A stretch of DNA of 64,000 bases, taken from positions 4,216,001-4,280,000 of the forward strand of contig NZ_JAFBCA010000001.1 of the NCBI RefSeq assembly GCF_016907475.1. The letters are read 5' to 3'. A program made the translations under genes and the position numbers. How positions within the stretch are numbered: the stretch's first letter is position 1; every line of letters begins with the position of its first letter. The notes under the pieces are model-generated. The model saw nothing but the letters and a program-made list of their open reading frames with translations, was not told the origin of the DNA and did no database searches. Source of the stretch: Nocardioides cavernae. GTDB lineage: Bacteria; Actinomycetota; Actinomycetes; Propionibacteriales; Nocardioidaceae. This document shows positions 52,313-59,785 of this stretch, one piece after another.

Positions 52313-53290
52313 GTGACACCCACTGCCAGCTCCACGGCGAGCACGACCTCCTCGCACGCGGTCTTCGACGACATCGTGCGCTCGGACTCCTCGCTCCGCC
52401 GATTCCTCCACGGCCTCCCCGGCGTCGACCAGGTCGGGTGCGAGGCCCGCGCCGCTGGTCTGGCCACGAGGTCGATCAAGACCACGTCGAAGGCGTACGC
52501 CATCGACCTGGCCATCCGGATGGTCGACCTGACCACGCTCGAGGGCCAGGACACCCACGGCAAGGTCCGTGCGCTCGCGTCCAAGGCGATGCGCCCCGAC
52601 CCGGCCGACCCGACCTGCCCGGCCACCGCTGCCGTGTGCGTCTACCCCGACATGGTGGCCATCGCCAAGCAGACGCTCGGCGACAGCGGCGTCAACGTCG
52701 CGGCGGTCGCCACGGCGTTCCCGAGCGGTCGCGCCGCGATGGACATCAAGCTCGCCGACACCCGCGACGCGGTCGAGGCCGGCGCCGACGAGATCGACAT
52801 GGTCATCGACCGTGGTGCGTTCCTCTCCGGGCGCTACCTGGACGTCTTCGAGGAGATCGCGCAGGTCAAGGAGGCCTGTGGCGACGCACACCTCAAGGTG
52901 ATCTTCGAGACCGGCGAGCTGCAGACCTACGACAACGTCCGCCGGGCCAGCTGGCTCGCGATGATGGCCGGTGGCCACTTCATCAAGACCTCCACGGGCA
53001 AGGTCCAGCCCGCCGCGACCCTCCCGGTCACCCTGATCATGCTCGAGGCGGTCCGTGACTTCCGCGAGCAGACCGGGCAGATGATCGGCGTCAAGCCCGC
53101 CGGTGGCATCAAGACCACCAAGGACGCCATCAAGTACCTCGTGATGGTCAACGAGATCTGCGGCGACGACTGGCTCGACCCCGACTGGTTCCGCTTCGGC
53201 GCCTCCACGCTGCTCAACGACCTGCTCATGCAGCGCACCAAGATGACGACCGGCCGCTACTCCGGTCCCGACTACTTCACGCTGGACTGA
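52313..53290 (+). CDS. deoC: Deoxyribose-phosphate aldolase
   Basis: 325 residues, the longer class of DeoC. Cleaves 2-deoxyribose 5-phosphate to acetaldehyde and glyceraldehyde 3-phosphate by a Schiff base. Seen: TAAVCVYPDMVAIAK, VATAFPSG, DEIDMVIDRGAFLSG, the Schiff-base Lys in HFIKTSTGK, and GVKPAGGIKT. It heads a three-gene unit; the first aldehyde dehydrogenase follows after 5 nt and could oxidise the acetaldehyde formed. Confidence 0.97.
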   Translation: MTPTASSTASTTSSHAVFDDIVRSDSSLRRFLHGLPGVDQVGCEARAAGLATRSIKTTSKAYAIDLAIRMVDLTTLEGQDTHGKVRALASKAMRPDPADPTCPATAAVCVYPDMVAIAKQTLGDSGVNVAAVATAFPSGRAAMDIKLADTRDAVEAGADEIDMVIDRGAFLSGRYLDVFEEIAQVKEACGDAHLKVIFETGELQTYDNVRRASWLAMMAGGHFIKTSTGKVQPAATLPVTLIMLEAVRDFREQTGQMIGVKPAGGIKTTKDAIKYLVMVNEICGDDWLDPDWFRFGASTLLNDLLMQRTKMTTGRYSGPDYFTLD

Positions 53291-53295
53291 TAACC

Positions 53296-54729
53296 ATGAC
53301 CTTCGAGTACGCCCCCGCGCCCGAGTCGCGCGCCATCGTCGACATCAAGCCGTCCTACGGACTGTTCATCAACGGCGAGTTCGTCGACGGCACCGGCACG
53401 TCGTTCAAGACCGTCAACCCCGCCACCGAGGAGGTGCTGGCCGAGGTCGCCGAGGCCAGCGACGCCGACGTCGACGAGGCCGTGAAGGCCGCCCGTCGCG
53501 CCTACACCCGCGTCTGGTCGCGGATGTCCGGCGCCGAGCGCGCCAAGTACCTCTACCGGATCGCCCGGATCATCCAGGAGCGCGGCCGCGAGCTCGCCGT
53601 CCTGGAGTCGATCGACAACGGCAAGCCGATCAAGGAGTCGCGCGACGTCGACGTGCCGATCGTCGCCGCACACTTCTTCTACTACGCCGGCTGGGCCGAC
53701 AAGCTCCAGTACTCCGGCTACGGCTCCACCCCGCTCGGCGTCGCCGGCCAGGTCATCCCGTGGAACTTCCCGCTGCTGATGCTGGCGTGGAAGATCGCCC
53801 CGGCCCTGGCCTGCGGCAACACGGTCGTCCTGAAGCCCGCCGAGACCACCCCGCTCACCGCGCTGCTCTTCGCCGAGATCTGCCAGCAGGCCGACCTGCC
53901 GCCGGGCGTCGTCAACATCGTCACGGGCGCCGGCGACACCGGCCGCGCCATCGTGTCGCACCCCGACGTCGACAAGGTGGCCTTCACCGGGTCCACCGAG
54001 GTCGGCAAGGCGATCGCCCGCGCGGTCGCCGGCAGCGACAAGAAGGTCACCCTCGAGCTCGGTGGCAAGGCCGCCAACATCGTCTTCGACGACGCACCGC
54101 TCGACCAGGCCGTCGAGGGCATCGTCAACGGCATCTTCTTCAACCAGGGCCACGTCTGCTGCGCGGGCTCGCGCCTGCTGGTGCAGGAGTCCGTGGCCGA
54201 CGAGGTGATGAGCCGGCTCAAGCGCCGCATGGCCACCCTGCGCGTGGGTGACCCGCTCGACAAGAACACCGACGTCGGTGCGATCAACTCGGCCGAGCAG
54301 CTCGCCAAGATCCGCGAGCTCTCCGAGATCGGCGAGTCCGAGGGCGCCGAGCGCTGGTCGGCCCCGTGCGACCTGCCGGCCAACGGCTACTGGTTCGCCC
54401 CGACCGTCTTCACCGGCGTCTCTCAGGCCCACCGGATCGCCCGCGAGGAGATCTTCGGCCCGGTCCTGTCCGTGCTGACCTTCCGCACGCCCTCCGAGGC
54501 GATCGAGAAGGCCAACAACACGCCGTTCGGCCTCTCGGCCGGCGTGTGGACCGACAAGGGCTCGCGCATCCTGTCCATGGCCAACCGCCTCCGGGCGGGC
54601 GTGGTCTGGGCCAACACGTTCAACAAGTTCGACCCCACCTCGCCGTTCGGCGGCTACAAGGAGTCCGGATACGGCCGCGAGGGCGGCCGCCACGGTCTCG
54701 AGGGCTACCTGAAGGGAGCGGACGCGTGA
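53296..54729 (+). CDS. Aldehyde dehydrogenase (full length)
   Basis: 477 residues. NAD-dependent oxidation of an aldehyde, probably acetaldehyde from DeoC. Rossmann and catalytic parts are complete: VIPWNFPLLMLAWKIAPALACGN, FTGSTEVGK, general base E254 in LELGGKAANIVF, nucleophile C288 in NQGHVCCAGSR, EIFGPVLSV and PFGGYKESGYGRE. It overlaps the next, half-length paralogue by 4 nt (GTGA). Confidence 0.95.
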   Translation: MTFEYAPAPESRAIVDIKPSYGLFINGEFVDGTGTSFKTVNPATEEVLAEVAEASDADVDEAVKAARRAYTRVWSRMSGAERAKYLYRIARIIQERGRELAVLESIDNGKPIKESRDVDVPIVAAHFFYYAGWADKLQYSGYGSTPLGVAGQVIPWNFPLLMLAWKIAPALACGNTVVLKPAETTPLTALLFAEICQQADLPPGVVNIVTGAGDTGRAIVSHPDVDKVAFTGSTEVGKAIARAVAGSDKKVTLELGGKAANIVFDDAPLDQAVEGIVNGIFFNQGHVCCAGSRLLVQESVADEVMSRLKRRMATLRVGDPLDKNTDVGAINSAEQLAKIRELSEIGESEGAERWSAPCDLPANGYWFAPTVFTGVSQAHRIAREEIFGPVLSVLTFRTPSEAIEKANNTPFGLSAGVWTDKGSRILSMANRLRAGVVWANTFNKFDPTSPFGGYKESGYGREGGRHGLEGYLKGADA

Positions 54730-55586
54730 GCCGCATCGACGTACGCAAGACGTACAAGCTCTACATCGGGGGCCAGTTCCCGCGCTCGGAGTCGGGCCGC
54801 TCCTACGTCGTCAACGACGCCAAGGGCCGCCTGGTCGCCAACGCCGCCCAGGCCTCGCGCAAGGACGCCCGCGACGCGGTGGTCGCCGCCCGTGCCGCGT
54901 TCGGTGGCTGGTCCGGCAAGACCGCCTACAACCGCGCCCAGGTCGTCTACCGCGTCGCCGAGGTGCTCGAGGGTCGCCGCGAGCAGTTCGAGGCCGAGCT
55001 CCGCGCCTCGGAGGGCATCACGCCCGCCCGTGCGCGCACCTACGTGGACGCCTCGATCGACCGGCTCGTCTGGTACGCCGGCTGGGCCGACAAGATCACC
55101 CAGGTCGTCGGCAACGCCAACCCGGTCGCCGGCCCCTACTTCAACCTGTCGACCCCCGAGCCCAGCGGCGTCATCGCCGTCGTCGCCCCGCGCGGCCCCC
55201 TGCTCGGCCTCGTCAGCGTCGTCGCGCCGCTCATCATCACCGGCAACACCGTCGTCGTGATCGCCAGCCAGGACAACCCGCTGACCGCGATCACGCTCGG
55301 TGAGGTGATGGCGACCAGCGACCTCCCGGGTGGCGTGGTCAACGTGCTCACCGGCTCGCAGACCGAGATCGCCCCGTGGCTGGCCTCGCACATGGACGTC
55401 AACGGCATCGACCTCACCGGGGTCGAGGACGACGAGCTCGCGACCGAGCTCGAGGTGGCTGCCGCCGACAACCTCAAGCGCGTACGACGTCCCGCTCCCG
55501 ACACCGACTGGCTCGCCGAGCCCGCGCTGGACCGGATGACGCAGTTCCTCGAGACCAAGACCGTCTGGCACCCGATCGGCGTCTGA
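54726..55586 (+). CDS. Half-length aldehyde dehydrogenase-like protein without catalytic domain
   Basis: 286 residues, GTG start inside the preceding stop. It aligns with only the NAD-binding part of aldehyde dehydrogenases (YIGGQFPRSESGRSYVV, SGVIAVVAPRGPLLGLVSVVAPLI, GNTVVVIASQDNPLTAI, DLPGGVVNVLTG). It then ends with a different tail; the ELGGK general base and the Cys-containing loop are missing. The frame is clean and the codon use normal, so it is not a fresh pseudogene. It may pair with the full enzyme or regulate it. A strong terminator follows. Confidence 0.88.
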   Translation: MSRIDVRKTYKLYIGGQFPRSESGRSYVVNDAKGRLVANAAQASRKDARDAVVAARAAFGGWSGKTAYNRAQVVYRVAEVLEGRREQFEAELRASEGITPARARTYVDASIDRLVWYAGWADKITQVVGNANPVAGPYFNLSTPEPSGVIAVVAPRGPLLGLVSVVAPLIITGNTVVVIASQDNPLTAITLGEVMATSDLPGGVVNVLTGSQTEIAPWLASHMDVNGIDLTGVEDDELATELEVAAADNLKRVRRPAPDTDWLAEPALDRMTQFLETKTVWHPIGV

Positions 55587-55606
55587 GCCGACCGACGCAC
55601 GACACG

Positions 55607-55640
55607 ACGAAGGCCCCTGGAGATCCTCCGGGGCCTTCGT
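55607..55640 (+). terminator. Intrinsic terminator of the deoC-aldehyde dehydrogenase unit
   Basis: ACGAAGGCCCC (55607-55617) pairs with GGGGCCTTCGT (55630-55640) over a 12-nt loop, 20 nt after the stop of the half-length dehydrogenase gene. Confidence 0.8.
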
Positions 55641-55644
55641 GCGT

Positions 55645-55694
55645 GATGGCGGAGTCGCAGCGTCACCGGGTGACCCCGAGACTCCGCCGTCATC
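55645..55694. repeat. Intergenic palindromic element, family 1 copy 2
   Basis: A long imperfect palindrome with arms GGCGGAGTC/GACTCCGCC and inner GTCACC/GGTGAC. A 43-nt core has the same length and arm layout as the element at 45460, with 30 or more matching bases. Confidence 0.65.
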
Positions 55695-55702
55695 GGCTCG
55701 GA

Positions 55703-55734
55703 ATGAACTCCCACTGGTGCAGGTGGACATTCAT
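55703..55734. other. Imperfect hairpin in the 55.6-55.8 kb intergenic region
   Basis: ATGAACTCCCAC (55703-55714) and GTGGACATTCAT (55723-55734) pair at 9 of 12 positions around an 8-nt loop. It may be decayed or a weak terminator. Confidence 0.35.
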
Positions 55735-55753
55735 CGAGTCCTGAGCGTGGACC

Positions 55754-55811
55754 ACGCACAACAGGGATGGACGTCCACTCCTACGAGTGGACGTCCATCC
55801 CTGTTGTGCGT
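55754..55811. terminator. Perfect 27-bp hairpin between convergent genes
   Basis: Left arm 55754-55780 and right arm 55785-55811 are exact reverse complements with a CTAC loop. The arms contain TGGACGTCCA, itself palindromic. It lies 17 nt from the stop of the minus-strand VWA gene and can terminate it, and would back up the terminator of the plus-strand unit. The length and perfection exceed ordinary terminators. Confidence 0.75.
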
Positions 55812-55827
55812 CGCGCGAGCCGGTCGA

Positions 55828-57504
55828 TCAGCGGTTGAGCAGGGCCTGGGCCAGCACGCCGAGGATCTCGTTGGGGTCGGTCACGAGGTAGTTCTGGCCA
55901 CCGGTGGCGGCGGCGATCTGCTCGAGCTCGCCGCTGTCGGCGTCCTGCGAGATGCCGATGACGATCACCTTGACCGGCTTGGCGGGGTCACGCAGCGACT
56001 TGAGCTGGTTGACGAGCGACTCCAGCGACAGGGAGCTCGAGTCGTCGCTGGCGCCGTCGGTCATGATCACCACGGAGTTGAACCACGCCGGGTCCCACAT
56101 CTCCTGCGCGTGCTTGTAGGCCGCGAGGGTGGAGTCCATGACGCCGGTGCCGCCGCGCACGCGGCCGGGCAGGGCGTCGGCCTCGGAGCGGACCTCGTCC
56201 TCGTGCGTCTTGCCGTCGGCCGCCGGGGCGTCGAGCCGCTCGAGCGGGGAGTACTCGGCGTACGAGGCGCCGTTCTCGCCGCGGTTCTTGGAGAAGCCCC
56301 AGATGCCGATCCGGGCCTGCGCCGGGAAGGCGTCGAGCGCGACCTGGGACGCGGTCACCGCCAGCCCGATGCGGGTGGTGTCACCGATGGCCATCTTCAT
56401 CGAGCCGGAGAGGTCGACGACCGCCAGGATGCTGGACGGCACCGACAGCACGCGCCACTGGCGCAGGGTGTCGTCGGTGGTCTTCTGGGCGACCTTGGCG
56501 AGCACCGGGGCGGTGCCGAGGCCGATGTCGTTGGGCAGCGCAGCGCCGTCGGGGCCGCGGAGCTCAGCGGCCGCGATGGCCTCCACGCCGGCGCCCGAGG
56601 CGAACCAGCGACCCAGGGCGCGGCCCACGCGGGCCGACAGGTCGCCACCGGAGGCAAGGATGTCCTTGGTGCCGCGGTTCACGTCGATCAGCGGGTACTG
56701 CAGCATCGGCGCGCCGGTCTTCGGAGCCACCAGGGTGAGCTGGTCGTTGCTGCGGCGGGCGGCGAGGTAGGCCTGCTCGGTCGCGGGCACCAGCTGGGTG
56801 CTGGAAGCGGTGATCGTGGAGAGGTCGGTCTCGGTGGCGCCGCCGGCCACGGCGCGCTCACCGAACGTCTGGGCGACCGGGACGGTCTTCTCCTCGATGG
56901 ACAGCGCGGTCTCGCCCGTCTTCTTCATCTCGGCGTACGGCGCGAGCAGCGCGAGCGCAGAGGCACCCTCGGCGCTCGGGTCGGCCATCGCCAGGCTGCC
57001 GCCGTCGAGCACGGAGGACCAGGAGGTGGGGGCCTTGGCGGCCGGGCCGCCGATGAGACCGACCGGCGTCTGCGCGAGGACCTCCGCGATCGGCGTACCG
57101 GTCCAGCCGGCGCTGGTGAGCTGGCCCTTCCAGGTCGGGCTGTCCGGGATCCAGATCTCGGGGAGCTCGGCGTTGGGGTCGCTCAGCAGGGCGACGACGT
57201 CCTTCACGGTGCCTGCCGTGACCTGGATGTCGATGCAGGGCTCGTCCTCGTTGACGTCCTTGACCGCCTGGTTGACGAGGTCCTCCATGACCGGGGCGGT
57301 GGTCAGCGTGACCACCTCGGAGATGCAGTCGGCACCCTCGGGTTCGCCGCTGGCACCGCGCACCGTGAAGAAGCCGACCAGGCCCACGACCAGTGCGAGC
57401 GCGAGTCCGCCCAGCACGTAGGTCTTGGAGGAGCGGCCGGCGCCGCCAGAACCGTCCGCGGTCGCGGGCGCGGTCTCGGGCGCAGTCGAGTCGTCGAGAC
57501 TCAT
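55828..57504 (-). CDS. Membrane-anchored solute-binding/VWA fusion protein (paralogue 1)
   Basis: 558 residues. A short acidic cytoplasmic part is followed by one helix (about 28-48) that anchors the rest outside. About 60-350 resembles a periplasmic binding-protein fold (VTLTTAPVMEDLVNQAVKDV, IWIPDSPTWKGQL, LAMADPSAEGASALA). About 355-555 is a von Willebrand A domain with a full MIDAS: DLSGSM (about 363), the Thr of GGTGVMDST and Asp of MTDGASDD. Proteins with this pairing bind ligands or partners through a divalent metal; no function is assigned. GGGAGG precedes the ATG. Paralogue at 59786. Confidence 0.85.
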   Translation of the reverse strand: MSLDDSTAPETAPATADGSGGAGRSSKTYVLGGLALALVVGLVGFFTVRGASGEPEGADCISEVVTLTTAPVMEDLVNQAVKDVNEDEPCIDIQVTAGTVKDVVALLSDPNAELPEIWIPDSPTWKGQLTSAGWTGTPIAEVLAQTPVGLIGGPAAKAPTSWSSVLDGGSLAMADPSAEGASALALLAPYAEMKKTGETALSIEEKTVPVAQTFGERAVAGGATETDLSTITASSTQLVPATEQAYLAARRSNDQLTLVAPKTGAPMLQYPLIDVNRGTKDILASGGDLSARVGRALGRWFASGAGVEAIAAAELRGPDGAALPNDIGLGTAPVLAKVAQKTTDDTLRQWRVLSVPSSILAVVDLSGSMKMAIGDTTRIGLAVTASQVALDAFPAQARIGIWGFSKNRGENGASYAEYSPLERLDAPAADGKTHEDEVRSEADALPGRVRGGTGVMDSTLAAYKHAQEMWDPAWFNSVVIMTDGASDDSSSLSLESLVNQLKSLRDPAKPVKVIVIGISQDADSGELEQIAAATGGQNYLVTDPNEILGVLAQALLNR

Positions 57505-57586
57505 GGAGGTCCTCCCACAGAGGTGTCGTTCGAAGGTCTGGGCGAGACTAATGTCCAGCCTTTACCGTCCGTGGCCGAACGACGAA

Positions 57587-58213
57587 ATGAGTTCGCAACA
57601 AATGAGTACTGCCCAGGTGGTCGTCCTGGCCGGACCCAGCGGCGCCGGAAAGTCCCGGCTCGCGGAGCGCCTCGGACTCCCCGTCCTGCGCCTCGACGAC
57701 TTCTACAAGGACGGCGACGACCCCTCGCTCCCCCGCATCACCACCGGCGCCAACGCCGGGCTCGTCGACTGGGACCACCCCGACTCGTGGCACGAGGCCG
57801 ACGCCCTCACCGCGCTGCGCGAGCTGTGCGCCACCGGGCGCAGCGAGGTGCCGATCTACGAGATCGCGCAGAACGGACGCTGCGGCTCACGCACGGTCGA
57901 CCTCGGCGGCAGCAGCCGGTTCGTCGCGGAGGGCATCTTCGCGCCTGAGGTGGTGGCCGCGTGCCGGGAGGCGGGCATCCTCGCCGCGGCCTACTGCATC
58001 ACCCAGCACCCGCTCGTCACGTTCTGGCGGCGCCTCACCCGCGACCTGCGCGAGCACCGCAAGCCGCCGTTGGTGCTCGTACGCCGCGGACTGGCGCTGA
58101 TGCGCGACCAGCAGCGGGTCGTCGCGCACGCGGTGCGCCAGGGTTGTCGGCGGGCGACGGGCGACCAGGCGTACGCCGAGCTGACCACCGACAGCAGCGC
58201 TGCTAACCGTTGA
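57587..58213 (+). CDS. Uridine kinase-like P-loop protein
   Basis: 208 residues from the ATG at 57587; the second ATG at 57602 (203 residues) is as likely. P-loop [26 protein letters not shown] and [16 protein letters not shown] region ([11 protein letters not shown]) fit the uridine kinase/phosphoribulokinase group, with a late basic lid ([15 protein letters not shown]). It would phosphorylate uridine or cytidine, in keeping with neighbouring nucleoside genes, but the exact substrate is inferred. It converges with adenosine deaminase (11-nt overlap). Confidence 0.82.
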   Translation: MSSQQMSTAQVVVLAGPSGAGKSRLAERLGLPVLRLDDFYKDGDDPSLPRITTGANAGLVDWDHPDSWHEADALTALRELCATGRSEVPIYEIAQNGRCGSRTVDLGGSSRFVAEGIFAPEVVAACREAGILAAAYCITQHPLVTFWRRLTRDLREHRKPPLVLVRRGLALMRDQQRVVAHAVRQGCRRATGDQAYAELTTDSSAANR

Positions 58214-59279
58214 TGAGCGCGGCGTAGCCCGGCTTGACGACGTCGTCGATGATCGCGAGCCGCTCGTCGAAGGGCAGGAACGCCGACTTCATCGCGTTGA
58301 TGGTGAACCAGCGCAGGTCCTCCAGCGTGTAGTCGAACGCCTCCACCAGCCCGAACATCTCCTGCGTCATCGAGGTGCCGCTCATCAGCCGGTTGTCGGT
58401 GTTGACCGTGACGCGGAACCGCAGGTCGGTCAGCAGCCCGATCGGGTGCTCGGCGAAGGACTCCGCCGCCCCGGTCTGGATGTTGGAGCTCGGGCACATC
58501 TCGAGCGGGATCCGCTTGTCGCGGACGTAGGCCGCCAGCCGACCGAGCTCGACCGACCCGTCGTCGTTCACCGTGATGTCGTCGATGATCCGCACGCCGT
58601 GGCCGAGCCGGTCGGCGCCGCACCACTGGATCGCCTGCCAGATCGACGGCAGGCCGAAGGCCTCACCGGCGTGGATCGTGAAGTGGGCGTTCTCGCGCTG
58701 GAGGTACTCGAAGGCGTCGAGGTGCCGGGTGGGCGGGAAGCCCGCCTCCGCGCCGGCGATGTCGAAGCCGGCGACTCCGCGGTCGCGCCACGCGATCGCC
58801 AGCTCGGCGATCTCCATCGACCTGGCCTGGTGCCGCATCGCGGTCAGCAGCTGGCGTACGACGATCCTGCCGCCGCTGGCGGCCATCCCGGCGTCGAAGC
58901 CCTCCTGCACCGCCGCGACGACCTCGTCGAGGGTGAGGCCGCCGCTGACGTGCTGCTCCGGCGCGTAGCGCACCTCGGCGTAGACGACACCGTCGGCGGC
59001 GAGGTCCTGGACGCACTCGCGGGCGACACGGGCGATCGCCGGACCGTTCTGCATCACCGCGACGGTGTGGTCGAAGGTCTCGAGGTAGCGGACGAGCGAG
59101 CCCGAGTCGGCCGACTCCGTGAACCAGTGACCGAGCGACTCCGCGTCGGAGGCGGGCAGCTCGTGGCCGGCCTCAGCGGCGAGCTCCACGATCGTCTGCG
59201 GACGTAGCCCGCCGTCGAGGTGGTCGTGCAGCAGGACCTTCGGGGCGGCCTGCACCTGGTCGCGGGTGGGAGTGCTCAT
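58203..59279 (-). CDS. add: Adenosine deaminase
   Basis: 358 residues from the ATG at 59279; the longer frame is antisense to the MaoC gene. Zinc-dependent conversion of (deoxy)adenosine to (deoxy)inosine. Metal and catalytic motifs: [14 protein letters not shown] (two His; the usual HLHTHLDG is LLHDHLDG here), [10 protein letters not shown] (His and Glu), RLGHGVRI (His) and [12 protein letters not shown] (the terminal Asp pair region, with DN in place of the usual DDP). Product inosine can go to the phosphorylase at 39.7 kb. Confidence 0.93.
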   Translation of the reverse strand: MSTPTRDQVQAAPKVLLHDHLDGGLRPQTIVELAAEAGHELPASDAESLGHWFTESADSGSLVRYLETFDHTVAVMQNGPAIARVARECVQDLAADGVVYAEVRYAPEQHVSGGLTLDEVVAAVQEGFDAGMAASGGRIVVRQLLTAMRHQARSMEIAELAIAWRDRGVAGFDIAGAEAGFPPTRHLDAFEYLQRENAHFTIHAGEAFGLPSIWQAIQWCGADRLGHGVRIIDDITVNDDGSVELGRLAAYVRDKRIPLEMCPSSNIQTGAAESFAEHPIGLLTDLRFRVTVNTDNRLMSGTSMTQEMFGLVEAFDYTLEDLRWFTINAMKSAFLPFDERLAIIDDVVKPGYAALING

Positions 59280-59315
59280 CGGCACATCCAAGCAGGCCCG
59301 CCCACGGTCAAGCAC

Positions 59316-59321
59316 TATGTT
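59316..59321 (+). promoter_or_regulatory. Leaderless-type -10 box of the MaoC-like gene
   Basis: TATGTT ends 7 nt before the ATG at 59329. The upstream ATG at 59317 lies inside this hexamer, so 59329 is preferred as the start. Confidence 0.5.
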
Positions 59322-59328
59322 CGTGCGC

Positions 59329-59781
59329 ATGCGCACCTTCACCACGCTCGACGAGGTCGCCGCCGCCTCCGGGTCCGAGATCGGCACCAGCGAGTGGCTC
59401 GACGTCGACCAGGCGCGGATCGACGCCTTCGCCGACGCCACGCTCGACCACCAGTGGATCCACGTCGACGTCGACGCTGCGGGCAAGGGTCCGTTCGGCA
59501 CCACCATCGCCCACGGCTTCCTCACCCTGAGCCTGCTCCCGCACTTCGCCTCGCAGGTCTTCCGGCTCGACACCCCGGGCGCCCGGCTCAACTACGGCCT
59601 GGAGAAAGTGCGCTTCCCCAGCCCGGTGCCGGTCGACAGCCGGCTGCGGTCGCACGTGCGCTTCGGCGAGGTCCGCGACCTGGCGGCCGGCAAGCAGCTC
59701 GTCGTGGAGCACACCGTCGAGATCGAGGGCCACGACAAGCCGGCCTGCGTGGCCGCCCACGTCGTCCTGCTCCTCGCCTGA
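59329..59781 (+). CDS. MaoC-like (NodN-type) hotdog-fold dehydratase
   Basis: 150 residues from the ATG at 59329. The hydratase motif appears as [14 protein letters not shown], with Asp and His of the (R)-enoyl-CoA hydratase dyad and QW in place of the usual NP, followed by [15 protein letters not shown]. These features match the NodN/MaoC group acting on enoyl-CoA or acyl-ACP. Not linked to other fatty-acid genes here. It converges with the VWA paralogue 2 gene, with only 4 nt between. Confidence 0.88.
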   Translation: MRTFTTLDEVAAASGSEIGTSEWLDVDQARIDAFADATLDHQWIHVDVDAAGKGPFGTTIAHGFLTLSLLPHFASQVFRLDTPGARLNYGLEKVRFPSPVPVDSRLRSHVRFGEVRDLAAGKQLVVEHTVEIEGHDKPACVAAHVVLLLA

Positions 59782-59785
59782 GGGT

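Noticed and set aside
54726..55586. Half-length aldehyde dehydrogenase as a pseudogene
   Set aside because: No frameshift or internal stop, normal GC and codon use, overlap coupling with the upstream gene, and no remnant of the missing half downstream.
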